Assembly (NCBI GenBank): GCA_018907035.1
Contig: JACCIC010000143.1
Coordinates: forward strand, 532,501-596,500
Length of the DNA: 64,000 bases
Source: Sycobia sp. Sy_11
Taxonomy: Eukaryota; Arthropoda; Insecta; Hymenoptera; Epichrysomallidae
Direction of reading: 5' to 3'
In this document: one piece after another, positions 50,901-61,256 of the stretch
How positions within the stretch are numbered: position 1 is the first letter of the stretch
How the letters are laid out: each line of letters starts with the position of its first letter
The notes under the pieces: model-generated
The model's input: only the letters and a program-made list of their open reading frames with translations
Told to the model about the DNA's origin: nothing
Database searches by the model: none
Position numbers and translations under genes: made by a program

Positions 50901-52119
50901 AAAATTTGAAAGATTAAAGTATAACTTATAATTTTTACTATGCTTCTATTACCGTTTAAGTATCTGTGTGCATATTTTTATAACCGTTAGACGTATATTT
51001 CCTATGCACTTTTATTACGGCCGTACCACGTGAATTTATATATGAGGTACGATATTTTGCTGAGAAACTAATAATTATTGAACTAAACTTGCTGAGAAAC
51101 TAATAATTATTGAAGCGGTTACTTCATATATTGTATAGATAAAAACTCGCTTAATATATAACTCGCTTAATAGCGAACACTACTAAGTGAGAATCCTTTA
51201 AGAAATTCAGAAAATTTTCAATAAGTCTATTTGCCAAATATATCATTTGACACATGAAATTTCTGGTAAAAGCATTTTACTCGACATAAATAAGCGAAAA
51301 TTAAGTAAAGATTTTAATACATTCCTGAGTAACTACCTAAAAATTTAGAAGTTAAAAAATAAAATAATAATTTTACGCTAATATTATATTTTGTTTTTTT
51401 TTATTATCCATTTTTGCGTAAAAATGCTCGAAAAATGAAATGTATTTTCTTATCTTGAAAATACACGCGTATAATAATAGCAACTTTATATTTATTTTAT
51501 TTTTTTTCCTTTATACTTTAATCATTAATACTAATATAATTTAAAAATTTTCTATTGTAATACATTTGGATATCAAATTTTTTTCGTTTTGCCTTTCTAA
51601 ATTATTTCCGAATCATTTCTTTATTATATTGTCTATTATCGTTTTTTAATCAGCAATTATTTGCATAGATATGATTTGTAATTGTCCAAATTACTTCAAA
51701 TATATTTTTTTTTATATTTTGAGATATTTTTAATGATTAAAAATTTGATAAAGTTATATTTTTAATTGCATAATTCTGCCTATCCGTAGATTTTACAGAT
51801 CGCTTTAACTGAGATAAAAATGAGCTTCTTCCACATCGGTTCTTATATGTTACGTAGAATTAAGTAGAATTAGCTACGATTTGTCAATTGATTATGTTAT
51901 AATTTTGAATTTCGCGCGGCCAGCCTCTGCCAAAGCTAACGTTAAATTTACACAGTCTAAGCTACAAGACTGGATTAAAACTCCGCATACAAGGTTTTTC
52001 GTTGACTCTATAAACCGAATGCAGTGAATAATATTTATTACTTACTTGAAAGTGATTATTGATAAAGGATGCGCTCCCTGCCTGGGATTGTTCAAATATT
52101 TCTTCTGGCTTTTCTCCAT
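38521..52119 (-). CDS. ABC transporter subfamily C, MRP4-like full transporter, 11 exons
   Basis: ATP-driven plasma-membrane exporter of organic anions/xenobiotics, closest in style to ABCC4 and fly l(2)03659-type proteins. Exons (minus): 52046-52119, 47050-47301, 46718-46973, 46479-46653, 46259-46415, 45973-46175, 44590-45901, 44322-44536, 40612-41687, 38616-38726, 38521-38553. They sum to 3864 nt, 1287 aa plus stop, with every junction GT-AG and in phase. Order: TMD1, NBD1 (Walker A GQVGSGKST about 452, signature NLSGGQ about 541, Walker B YLLDDP about 564), TMD2, NBD2 (Walker A GRTGAGKSS about 1064, signature FSIGQ about 1164, Walker B ILLLDE about 1184). NBD1 has Asp instead of the catalytic Glu, as usual in ABCC proteins. 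No TMD0 is present. The substrate cannot be read from sequence. An AATAAA lies at 38286-38291 on the minus strand. Confidence 0.93.
38616..38726 (-). CDS. ABCC exon 10 (C-terminal tail)
   Basis: Too short for simple ORF detection. Acceptor tttaaacag. Reads EFDHPYILLQREGGIFYNMV, the standard post-NBD2 tail of ABCC4-like proteins, and ends ESFLTIAKS before donor TCA|GTAAGT. Confidence 0.9.
39309..40536 (+). mobile_element. Decayed mariner in ABCC intron 9
   Basis: TA-flanked element of 1228 bp with terminal repeats resembling TTAGGTGTACAAATAAGTTT. Transposase remains in several frames from MSSFEPSKRHLR (39481) through GNWVPYELKLRDVE, TGDEEW and LPERWSKVVESDGQYFE near 40450. There is a frameshift after the start, another after ELAQELQ, and damage throughout the catalytic half. 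It is related to the 35.9-kb element but from a different lineage: the ends differ. It lies in the opposite orientation to the host gene. Confidence 0.9.
40612..41687 (-). CDS. ABCC exon 9 (end of TMD2 and NBD2)
   Basis: 1076 nt. Starts TRSPVFNHISASVQG, a classic ABCC motif, and carries the complete NBD2: Walker A, Q-loop IIPQEPVLF, FSIGQRQ signature, LLLDEATANVD and H-loop IVIAHRLNTV. Donor GCTGTG|GTAAGT. All catalytic residues expected in the active ABCC site are present. Confidence 0.95.
42121..42188 (-). repeat. SINE copy lacking its tRNA head
   Basis: Starts with a T-run (minus-strand A-tail) and matches the body of the 49.4-kb SINE: GTCGCTCTATTTATGCTTCC is identical and the next 30 bases are similar. 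The tRNA-like head is absent, consistent with 5' truncation during reverse transcription. Lies in ABCC intron 8. Confidence 0.6.
43452..43985 (+). pseudogene. LINE (non-LTR retrotransposon) reverse-transcriptase remnant
   Basis: Broken reading frame with typical LINE reverse-transcriptase blocks: SSPGSDKIPNILLKQL, then NPGKDKTKMTNYRLISLT, KLMEKIVNKRL, LLQSGFREK and, in a shifted frame, VRMDIEKAYGIIWKD. Blocks up to the A motif (DIEKAY) are present; the catalytic box with two Asp was not found. Lies in ABCC intron 8, antisense to the host gene. The clade (Jockey/I-like) is a guess from the motifs. Confidence 0.8.
44322..44536 (-). CDS. ABCC exon 8 (TMD2)
   Basis: Begins FSKDMGIVDTRIPE, the conserved loop after NRF, followed by two hydrophobic helices, and ends SRSIKRLEGI. 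Donor ATAA|GTAAGA; joins to TRSPVFNH in exon 9. Confidence 0.92.
44590..45901 (-). CDS. ABCC exon 7 (NBD1 and first part of TMD2)
   Basis: A large 1312-nt exon. It runs from the LAEALVSIRRLQ linker through all of NBD1 (Walker A, Q-loop SYASQEPWIF, NLSGGQ signature, YLLDDPLSAVD, H-loop LITHQM), the acidic/basic linker between the halves, and TMD2 to NANPVGRIIN. Donor AG|GTATTT. Confidence 0.94.
45973..46175 (-). CDS. ABCC exon 6 (end of TMD1)
   Basis: Begins KKEVKIIRNNSMLHEIIWSF, continues through two helices and ends LYNEFPL. Acceptor cttacag; donor CTAA|GTATAT; joins in phase to SIKELAEALVSIRRLQ. Confidence 0.87.
46259..46415 (-). CDS. ABCC exon 5 (cytoplasmic loop of TMD1)
   Basis: Encodes the coupling-loop region TDERLRLTNEIINGVKVIKM then YAWEKPF, nearly invariant in ABCC proteins. 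Donor AAA|GTAAAA. This is where the pseudogene's large deletion begins. Confidence 0.9.
46479..46653 (-). CDS. ABCC exon 4 (TMD1)
   Basis: Begins MINLLSNDVNRLD, the highly conserved ABCC loop, followed by helices with IAPIETALISYLLYKELG. Acceptor tttttag; donor CATG|GTTTGT (phase 1). Confidence 0.88.
46718..46973 (-). CDS. ABCC exon 3 (TMD1)
   Basis: Acceptor attacag; donor CAG|GTAAAA. Contains the conserved cytoplasmic-loop sequence MGMKIRVACCSLIYRKIMKI and ends at VGQ in phase 0. A stop-ridden equivalent is present in the pseudogene at 28976-29222. Confidence 0.9.
47050..47301 (-). CDS. ABCC exon 2 (linker and start of TMD1)
   Basis: Acceptor ttaacag; donor AG|GTAGAT. Encodes LKGYERELEVTDLYYPLDEH, the conserved ABCC motif before TMD1, and ends AILEFGV. 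It continues as RTSQPIILANLLKYF in exon 3. An earlier GT in GGTGTAAGG would give the wrong phase, so the later donor was chosen. Confidence 0.9.
47638..47899. mobile_element. TA-flanked MITE, 262 bp
   Basis: Inverted ends sharing GAAAAGAAACGTTA at the same distance from CACT and TA on each side: TA at 47636-47637 and 47900-47901. Similarity continues for about 35 bp inwards. The interior has no coding potential. This is the structure of a non-autonomous Tc1/mariner derivative. It lies in ABCC intron 1, about 120 bp left of a Tc1-like transposase fragment that may share its origin. Confidence 0.75.
47917..47958. repeat. (TA)n microsatellite
   Basis: AT tract between the MITE and the Tc1-like fragment in ABCC intron 1. 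Confidence 0.95.
48016..48288 (+). pseudogene. Tc1-like transposase N-terminal fragment
   Basis: Decayed paired-type helix-turn-helix region: MSQSAAAKYMRKSKASVQKW, stop, then NVDDLPERGST and, frameshifted, DEERIVNLFSRNPAL and YETIRIHFRTHGLK. The linker pattern is that of Tc1-family transposases. No catalytic domain follows; sequence after 48288 is unrelated AT-rich DNA. In ABCC intron 1. Confidence 0.65.
48666..49760 (+). mobile_element. Internally deleted mariner (third lineage) carrying a SINE
   Basis: TA-flanked, with ends TATGGGGACGGTTCAATAA and (reverse strand) TACGAGGGCAGTTCAATAA. The transposase lacks its N-terminal part. It starts near FEQFKRDPKDFLRQVVTVDE (about 48890), where TAG replaces the expected Trp codon, and continues through FFHHDNAPTHSS and HSPYSPDLALCIFFLFPNMK with all three catalytic Asp positions visible. 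The C-terminus is split by a 205-bp SINE. Lies in ABCC intron 1, antisense to the gene. Confidence 0.9.
49397..49601 (-). repeat. tRNA-derived SINE copy B, with target-site duplication
   Basis: A 205-bp insertion in the mariner transposase, flanked by AGAGGCTT at 49389-49396 and 49602-49609. Removing it restores the reading ...AEAYFREFEK. On the minus strand: tRNA-like head with D-arm GGCTCGATCGCTAGAGCG and B-box GTTCAAATCCC, then a body, then an A-tail (T-run at the plus-strand left end). These are the hallmarks of a SINE moved by LINE machinery. Confidence 0.85.
49761..52045 (-). other. Left-hand part of ABCC intron 1
   Basis: Mostly AT-rich. A 66-codon minus ORF at 50624-50824 has a coding-like composition but no recognised homology or clear splice sites. 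The short tandem repeat at 51.06 kb is also here. Confidence 0.4.
51057..51114. repeat. Short tandem direct repeat
   Basis: TGCTGAGAAACTAATAATTA followed by TTGAA occurs twice, at about 51057-51081 and 51090-51114, separated by 8 bp. In ABCC intron 1. Confidence 0.85.
52046..52119 (-). CDS. ABCC exon 1 (start codon, cytoplasmic N-terminus)
   Basis: A 74-nt exon starting ATGGAGAAAAGCC and reading MEKSQKKYLNNPRQGAHPLS followed by IITFK. The NPR-x-G-A motif just before the first helix is characteristic of ABCC4-type proteins. Donor AA|GTAAGT; it joins in phase to KWLSEIFLKGYER in exon 2. The pseudogene's exon 1 has the same length and the same phase, which supports both models. Confidence 0.85.
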
Positions 52120-52153
52120 GACGATATTCTTTGCGTATATCCAATCAATACCG

Positions 52154-52160
52154 TTTTATA
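52154..52160 (-). promoter_or_regulatory. Possible TATA box of the ABCC gene
   Basis: TATAAAA on the minus strand, 35 bp before the ATG of exon 1. This would place transcription start only a few bases before translation start. The AT-rich background makes it weak evidence; an upstream non-coding exon is equally possible. Confidence 0.3.
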
Positions 52161-52637
52161 GGAAAGTCTTTCGCCGTAAAGGACAAATATTGTGTTTCAC
52201 TTTATTTGCATCTCTGTTAGTCTTCGTCATGAAACTTAAAAAATGGCAACTGACAACATTTATTTGACGAGCACACAGCACATTTAACTCTAGCATGAGA
52301 GGAAATAACTTGGCTTATTTTAGAAAGTGATAGTCATGAACAAGTGCAAAAAACTATTATATCCTATGAGTTGAAACGATAGCGCCACGCATGCATCGAA
52401 TTGCTGCTTTATGTTAAAGAGAACCGAGTTCAAATACAAATTAATATAATAATATATACAATTATCCGAAGTAGTGTAACTATAATATTGCCTTATTCTG
52501 CGTTTGAACAGCAGTCAGCAGTAGACTCATTGTGCATTGCTTACCACGTGTTAGCGTTCAAGGTCTGACCGAATACTGTAATGCTGCAGCTCGCTTTGCT
52601 CTCCCTTCCCCTTCTCACATACGCGCGCACACATACA

Positions 52638-52689
<52 letters not shown>

Positions 52690-52745
52690 CCCCTCTTTCC
52701 CTCAGTCTTTTTCTCTTTCTCTCTCGTTCACTCTCTCTCACTACT
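52638..52745. repeat. CT-rich microsatellite
   Basis: (CT)n core with C- and T-rich interruptions, about 0.5 kb upstream of ABCC exon 1. ORFs across it are low-complexity artefacts. Confidence 0.9.
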
Positions 52746-54936
52746 CAATCGCTAGCTGTCTGACGCTTATTCTTATATCTCTTATGCGCGTTAATATACG
52801 CCAAGCACTTTAGTTGTAAACCAGTTTCAGTGAATAGAGATATTTTGCCAAAAAGAACTAAAAATATAAAAAAATAACAAAACTAAAATCTTTTACGAAA
52901 ATGGCTATTGAAGTAAACAGTTTAAGCAGTAAGTCGGTATAAGCACTGTTTAGACGTCGATATTATAAGGATTAATGAAGAACACTCAGAAGAACACGTT
53001 TTTTTTTAATTTTAATGTAGGCCATTTAGAATTCAGAAAGCTACGTTAGTGTAAATTAGTAGTGCTAAATATTAAAAATAAAATTCTGCAAAAATACTGT
53101 TTCACGATTTTATGGTATCAATAAATTTGGCGAAATAATTGCATTCGTAGTTGAAATCGATCGTTTCTTTAAAAAAATTTTAACTAACAATTATTACTAA
53201 AATCTTGCTGAAATATTATTATCAATGTCTACTTTATGTGTGCAAAGTCCTCTCAAATAAATAGTTATTTTACAATTAAGTTTTTAGCATTTCCGATTAT
53301 CAACCTCTGGCTGTCATAAAATGTTTAAAGAATTACAAAACAATTTTGGAAAATGGCTTACAAATTACACATTGCTTCTACAAATATTTTCATACATAAT
53401 GTTTACAAAATTTTGATTATATATATAATAAGATAAAAACTGTCCAGTTTTAGTAAGAATAATTTAGTACGAATGACAACTGTTTTCAGGTTTATTAAAA
53501 AATCTGTCCTTTTTCTTTAATAATTTGTATCTATATATTAATAGATATGCTGAATTCGGTATTAATCAATGAATTATGAAATAAGATGCTAGAAAATCTT
53601 TGTAACTATAGTAAACCAATGTACGTTTGACGAAACTTAAAATTGTCAACATGGGTAAAAATCATCCTATATTAGTACACTTTAACGTATTTTTGTTAAT
53701 AAATTTTAAAAAATTACAAAGAAAAACTATAAAATGTTTGTTGAGGCTGTTCATAAGACAAGAGCTAATATCCTATTATAATATAAAAAAAGAAATATTA
53801 TAATATAAAAAAAATTTTATTATAATCTGTAAACTGATAAATTATATAAAAGAAATTTGTTTACTGAATGATATTAATATTGATATACGCAAGGTATGAC
53901 ATTGTTTATTAGTTAATCTTCCTTACAAATGCTTTTTAAAATTTAATCATTTGAAAATACATATATCTATCATTTATAGAATAATTATATATGAAAAGCG
54001 TATATTTTTATGTTCTCAATGTTGTTGAAAATAAATAGGAACTTAATAATCAGAACTCCACAATTCAAATAGGGTTTTAACCGTTACTTTAAATTTTAAA
54101 AATTCCATAGCATATACATCTTTTTTGACTTTTCTGGAAAAAAAACTTTTCTGAAAAAAAAGTCAACGATTACTAACTTGCATTTAATACTATCAACATT
54201 ATATAATTTTTATTTTTTTTACTGATCATGACGTATTATTTTAATTCAAATCTGTTATTGAGTTAAGTTTTCAGGGGTAATGCAGAGGCTAATAATGACT
54301 ATTAATTTCACGATATTAAAAAAATATTATGCCGATATATCACACCATCATTGCACATTTTCAAGCCTGTTGTTTTTGATGAGAGATTTTTAGAGATTAT
54401 TAACTTCTTAAGATAAGAGAATGTACATATTAGTTGTTTAATATAGATTAATACTGTGTATTACTTACCATTCTCAAATTTTTCAAATGTAATTATAAAT
54501 ACTTTAGTAAACGAAGTACAGAAAATTTGAAAATTTTTTAAAAGTTTGTAGTAAATATATCAGGTTATTGGTATTAGCACTTTTATTTTTCATTAAATAA
54601 TTTTTCCAATGTGTTTTAGAAAGCAAATATATTTATGGCTTAATGAAATCTATTTCATATTATTGTTAAATTCTCAATTAAGCTTGATATACAATTGAAC
54701 ATTTAGTTGACACTGATGCATCAAACTTTTTTAAAGGTTAATGCTATTTTTATTGCTGCCACCATTTATTTGAATTATTAGTATTTGCAAGAATAGGTAT
54801 ATCTATAGGTATAAATCATTAAATTCTTCATACAATTCTGAAAGTTTGTAAATAAAATAAATATGTAATTACATTTAAAATAGTACTGTTTTTCAAAAAA
54901 GTCCACGACATATTCACAAACATAATATAAAAAAAA

Positions 54937-55012
54937 ATTTAGGCTGAAACTTAGGGTCGATAAATTGCCTTTGGTCCTTTGCTCTATCAATTGGGCCATC
55001 GCATGACTCATG
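54937..55012 (-). repeat. Diverged tRNA-like SINE head fragment
   Basis: Minus strand GCGATGGCCCAATTGATAGA then GCAAAGGACC resembles the SINE head's D-arm and anticodon-arm region, followed by a decayed B-box (GTTTCAGCC). No body was recognised. It is unlikely to be a functional tRNA because the B-box and acceptor pairing are poor. Confidence 0.45.
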
Positions 55013-55720
55013 TATAGAATATATTACTAAAGATAAACTGAAATATTATAAATTTTATAATATTTCATTAAAATATTAATAATATTTATTTATAGTCGAG
55101 ATCTAATATTTATTGATTCAAAAATATCCTTAGAAATACATAATTACATTTAATTTATTTAATTTATATCATTGTATCACAAAGAATACAATTTGAGATA
55201 TAATAAATATAAGTAATTTCAAACTAAAATAAAAATCGTTTACAATTCATCAAATATTACTAAGAGCCTACCTGTCTTGATGAGCAGGCTGAACTACAGA
55301 TTGATGGTATAGCTATCTCTATTACCAAATATCTAAGCTCCAATTAAAGAATATACGATATGATCAATTGACACCGTTTGTAAACTATTGACGCTGTAAT
55401 GCATGATTTTTTGAGTCAACTTACCTCACAAAAAACACTCGATATTTTTAAAGTAGATAAGATAAAAAAGCCGAAATGATCCGGCTACTTGAATTTCCAT
55501 GATCATTCTTATCAGATTCTTTCTTGATTGATAAAACAAGCAAATTATTCTATAAATAGCTCTAGAATTTAAATTTTCAGATTTCTACCAATGTTCATTA
55601 AATAATTAAACATGATAATTATCTTTTTTCTTTTTTACAGCGATGGTAATAAGAAAAAATTTCAATTTATTCTTTTGTTAAATGCGAGTCTGCAGACATA
55701 AAAATCTACTAAAAACAGAG

Positions 55721-55840
<120 letters not shown>

Positions 55841-57101
55841 AGTTCGCCAGTTTTAGACGCTATAGTATTTATTTGGTATTACATATACGCATTGAACCAT
55901 TTTTTTTACTATTTTTTTGGAAGGAACTTTGAAGTAATTTTTTCGGGTACTGTTATACATTTGCGAAGAGTGAATCGCATTTATTGAAATGACAATAAGT
56001 TTCTACTTCATCATTATAAATTTATTCATTTTTTTTTCAGCTTTCGAGCGTGGGTCCACTTATGACAGGATAGCAAGGTCATCATCATAAAATAATACTT
56101 TAAAGCCAAGAATATGAAACGTGCACTGACTAGAATTGAATACTAAGTTAGTAATGTAAGGACAAGGACTGACCATTCGAGACAACCCTTGCTGATGTGC
56201 TATTGCAGTTCTTCACAACTTTCTTTTACTAGGATTCTTTTATCTTTTAGTAACCACGGGTTCGTTTATAGAAATATCTGGAATATGTCCTCAATGAATG
56301 TTGGCTCTCTAACATGCTGGTCCTTAATGGATTGTGCACATGCAAATGCTTACTGTCATGTAGACAAATTTGATGCAATTAACTTTAATTTGTTTTGTTT
56401 AATTTTTTTAGGATTACAATTTTAAGTGTCTCTCTCCGTCTATCTAAATCGTTGACTCTTCAGGCTTATTATTTTCATCTTTTTAAAGAGTGACTACGTA
56501 ATCAACTTATTACCCATTGGAGAACATTGAGTTCTTTAGGAATAAACTGTAAATGTTTCTTAGGCAATGCCTAATGGTAGGTATAGGTTTTCAAATTATG
56601 GCCAGGCTATAGCTACAAGAGGAAGCCTTACTAAGTTTCACATTAGTCAATACCTGAAACTACTCATACAGTGAGAATTTATATTCGATTTCTCTAGCTG
56701 GCATAGTGCTGATCGTTCGCGGCAATTCGGTGCTCTTATATTTCATCACGATTGAAAAGCTGGTGTAGCATCAATGTCTCTGTGCTTGTCTAGTCTGTTT
56801 GAAACGCATTATCAAATTTAGTGTTACATATTACTTTTTTTATAGATACCCGCCCTTTATGGAGCCTGCTTTGAGAATTCTTCAAACCTCGTTAGCCGTG
56901 TTTGTTTTCTAACTAGATCACTGTAAGTTCTATCATAGAATTTTCTAAGTTGTTTCTCTCTTTTTTAATATGACAGTTTTATACAGTTTCTAGTCCAGTC
57001 TAATGTGACTTTTTTAATATGGTTTGGTCAGTGCAGCTGTTAATAATTAAATTACAATATGTAATCAGACATTTGATAGAATAAAAGTATATAAGATGTA
57101 T

Positions 57102-57273
57102 ATTATGATCCCAAATACTGATGTTAATATCTAAAAATAATATAATGTTTGTAAAGGAAGCACATATAAGTTTTTACAGTGGTATAGTGTATTAATCGTC
57201 CGAGACCGCGACTTTAACTTAGATCGCTAATATCTCAGTTCTTCGCTCTACTGATTTAGTCATCGTAGACCTT
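57102..57273 (-). repeat. tRNA-derived SINE copy C
   Basis: Aligns with copies A and B over head and body: GTTTGTAAAGGAAGCACATA and TTTTTACAGTGG, then CGTCCGAGACCGCGACTT, ending CATCGTAGACC. B-box region mutated to GTTAAAGTCGC. Confidence 0.65.
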
Positions 57274-58439
57274 AGGTAACAATTTTTCTGGTATTATTCA
57301 ACTTATCATTAAAAGGAAGTCATAATTAGCAAAAACAATAAATAAATATACTTATTCGATTTTGAGGAAGCACGGTAAAAAACTGTTGTAATGGTTGTTA
57401 AATTAAAAAATGAAATGACCCTTCGAAACGTCGTAAATGTACATCAATTCTTAGGCTAAGTATCTAAAATGTGGCTGGACAAGTAAAGTTGTTCAGTTAT
57501 AAAGAAAAATATGGATGTAATCGACAGAAGTTAAACTTTCGATTAATGCTATGCGATTAGAATCGTCAACGAGTTTCAAGCGTTTATTGAAACAATGATA
57601 CTAACTTTTCAGACTTCAATTATTTATTGCATCACGAGTGGTTCAAAATTATCATGATCATTTTACAAGTAAATAGACTTATTAAGTCTGTGTATGCGTC
57701 AGTCAAATGTCAATAACAAAGTAATTTGCAACGATGAGATGAGGAATGAAAAAAAAAATCTGTGCAGTGATTGGAGAATTTGCAAGAAATTACTACATCT
57801 AAATTACCGCATTGTATTTCTTCGATAGATACTATATAATAATTTTCATTTCTCGCATTTGTGATAATAATATTTGAAATCATTGTCTACCTTGAGTACA
57901 TTAATTAAGATAATCTTGAGCACGAAAAAATTATGGAAAATTCTAAGCAATGTGTCTACGTCAACGGCTAAACCGAATATTTATATTTCCAAATTCTTGC
58001 TTTATATTGAATAGAATTATGTCGAATATTTTTTAAAAAATTTATAAATATTTTTATCTGTCTTTTAGTTATTAAAAACAGTAGAACTATGCCTTGTCTA
58101 AAATTACTCCCTAGAATTCTACATATAAATTTATTAATATAATAGTACATTGTTTTTATATTCGAAGTCGCTAAGTAGTGATATCCGTGTATTGAAGAAA
58201 CTGTTTGATACTTCATAGTTGACAATCCGAACTAGCATTTTATTTACATTCGCTAAAATGGTACATTTTTCAAATTTTCAGACAAAAACTTTTACTATAC
58301 TCAAAACTGACCTCATCATATTAAAAATCAGCTTTATTCTATTTTAATACGCTAAAAATTAATAAAGTATTGAATTCGCAAAAAAATCATCCGGGTTAAC
58401 CGCCATGACCAATAACCCGATGCTGCAAATCTGTCCTTT

Positions 58440-58638
58440 TTAATTCCCCGCCAAATTCTCTTCAGCTGTTACTCTCCCTCTTCTTGATGCTTATCGTCTT
58501 CCGTTCAGATCTTCTGTGTGCAAGGCTCCTTCGTCTGCTCAGCTGCGTACACGCTCCTTTCACCTTTTCCGCAGGCGAGTGGGGGAGCCGCCAGGCCTGC
58601 GCGAGCTAAAGGCAGCTGCAACAGGGTCTGTGTGGAGA

Positions 58639-58686
<48 letters not shown>

Positions 58687-59450
58687 GAGGGACGGCGAGA
58701 GCATCGGGCAGTGGTGCGCCCACCGAGAAAACGGAACATCCCGACAGTCCTTCCGCGGATTGCGGATGTTGAGCGTAGCAGGAGCGACTCGCTTGTACCG
58801 ACTCGCCGCCGTGTTGCAGAATTGCGGACGCGACTCCGGACTGCGCAGGCGTTCCCCTCTCGCGGTTGACGGATCTATATACCGACAGCGTCATCCGCGT
58901 AGTCTCTGCCGGCAGTGCGTTTGACCTGCACCGGTGCGTTCGCCCTTCGTCGTGACCCTCGCCCCGTGGCATTTCGGCGGCCCCTCGAGGCAGTGCGAGT
59001 GTTTTCGACTTTTTGGCTTTTGTAGAAGTAGAGGCCCGAGTGCGACCGGGCTGTGCCACAGGTCCAAGTGATTTCGGTCGCGCCTACAGGCTGTCTACCC
59101 TCGAGGCCAAAGGGCGACATCTGCGTGTGTAGTTGCGACGCTACGGGGAGCAGGCACATTCTAACCCCCCCCCTCTGTTATACGCGTGTGTTCGTGCGCC
59201 CTCCCTCGTTCTTTCTCTTGATTTTGCTCTCCCTCTCTCCCTCCCCCTCTCTTTCTCTGTCTCTGTTTCGCTCAGTCTCCCCTTCTCGCCTTCTATCCAC
59301 CACTCTATCTCTCTTTTTCTTTTTACATATATAAGCGTTCTGCAAGGTATTGACATTGACGGCGCATGGCCATTCACGCACGAATACTAGCAGTCGAACG
59401 ACCGGGGGAAACCAGAATAGGATACAACACAGGTGAGTTGGAGCATCGTT
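58440..59450 (+). promoter_or_regulatory. GC-rich promoter-like region with possible first exon
   Basis: About 1 kb of CpG-rich sequence with a (GA)n run (58644-58682) and a CT-rich tract (59229-59310). TATATAAG stands at 59328-59335. About 30 bp later lies an ATG in fair context (59366), and after 22 codons a strong donor ACACAG|GTGAGT at 59432/59433. Long overlapping ORFs on both strands (for example 58505-59059 minus) reflect GC content; none resembles a known protein. It would be the start of a plus-strand gene continuing beyond the window. Confidence 0.4.
59366..59432 (+). CDS. Candidate first coding exon of an unidentified gene
   Basis: Reads MAIHARILAVERPGETRIGY then NT, plus one base, before the donor GTGAGT. 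No homology was recognised and no partner exon was identified in the remaining 4.5 kb. The region could equally be an untranslated leader. Confidence 0.2.
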
Positions 59451-61065
59451 TGAGGTTAGGTGGCGAGGAGAAAATATTTTGTATGCCTGTCGGCGTTGCT
59501 GGTTGGCAGAATTGTTGAATATTTCAGCTTTTCTGGATAGATTGGGATGAAATGAAACATCTGACAGGCGAAATTGCCAGCGATGCGGCAAAGTATTAGT
59601 TCTTTAAATTGACCGATGCTGGGATTTTAGTGATGTATTGCAAGTAAACAAGATTGTTTTTTGTATGCACATTCGCATTTCTGCACTACCCCCTTAGCTC
59701 TCTATTCAATGAATATTGTAATAAAGTATTGTTTTTCTAATGTGATATTTAAAGTAAATTTTGAAAACGAATAATGTATATTTCATTTATATAGTGTAAA
59801 ACTCTCCAAATACTCCAACTCTCTAAATACTCCAAAAAAAATATAACTAATACTTCAAGATGATAAATTTTTATCAATTTATGTTATTTAAAATAGTTCA
59901 ACGTATTATATTAAATTTATGTTGTCATTTACAATACCTTTAATGAACTTTAATAACGTGGGACTAATGATTTTTTTAAAAAAAATTTTTGACTTTTTTC
60001 TTTTCATCAATAATATCAGTAGCAGTTAGGTATCTCAATAATTTTCCCCACATGTTATAAAAATGTATAGAGATTGAAGTTATAAAAATTAATGATACCA
60101 TATAACAATCGGGTGACAATACTGATACGCGGATATTAAAATGATGATGATCAATCAATCAGTTCATGTAATATCAAATTTCGAATAATTTAATCTCGTT
60201 TAAACCAGATGTTTAATTTTGTATAGGAATTTCTTTCTTGAAATATATTCCATCATAATATTGATCAATCAAGCGTAAAACGAATTAATTGATATCAAGT
60301 ACTTATAAGTAATATTAAAGTGGATGTTTAATATGTGAATATATCAAAATAGTTTGAAAGACTAACGATAATTGAAAAGGTCATAACAATTATCACGTAG
60401 GAAATGAGAAATAAGAAGTTTGCACTTTTGCAGTCGTAAAACTATCTTTTAAAGTCACTTTTTCTTTAAAATATAACGAATCTACATTGTGAACTATAAA
60501 ATTCTACCTATATTTATGTAAGCATAAAATTAGAATTACAAATTAAAGTGAACAATTTTAAATTATTTGTGCGCAAAAAAAATTTTTACCAACTTTATAG
60601 GTGAACAAATAGTTATAATAAATAGCTCTAATTTTAGTATTTAAAATAATCTTAATATCAAGAGAGGAAAATATGAATACAGATGCGTTTAAAAATCTGT
60701 ATTACTTATGTGAATTATATTGATAATATTTATTACAGTCGCTGAATTAATAGTGTACTACATTTTTGTTCATTAATTGCATGTTATACTCTGACGTGAA
60801 AAAGTAAAATGTTAAAGGAATTTTTTAAATCCTGCGACCACGAGATAATAAGCGATATTTATTTTATCATTAACAAAGACTATTTTATAAATGGAAGGCA
60901 GTCAATGTAAATAAATGCGATAAATATGGTGAAAAATCGATAATTGAGAGAGGGAAAGCTGTGGACCAACTATGCTGGCGAACGTTAATTTTTTTCTCTG
61001 AAAGTGCCATTCGCAACCCTTTCTCGAATTATCGCCGCCACCTCCACGCTTATACGCTTGTATAT

Positions 61066-61067
61066 TT

Positions 61068-61126
<59 letters not shown>

Positions 61127-61256
61127 CATATATATATACATACATATATATATATATATGTATGTATATATATATACATACATGCATACATACCTACATA
61201 CATATATACATACATACATACATACACATATACATACACACATACATTCATATATA
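61066..61256. repeat. Compound (TA)n / (TACA)n microsatellite
   Basis: About 190 bp of AT repeats passing into ATAC/TACA tetranucleotides. Tyr-Ile ORFs in all frames are artefacts. Confidence 0.95.

Noticed and set aside
52541..52813. Leu-Ser and Arg-Glu repeat ORFs
   Set aside because: Simple-sequence artefacts of the CT-rich tract.
58505..59591. Several long overlapping ORFs on both strands (up to 184 codons)
   Set aside because: They overlap in many frames, include Leu-Ser or Arg-Glu runs from the GA/CT tracts, and show no known domain. They are explained by GC content.
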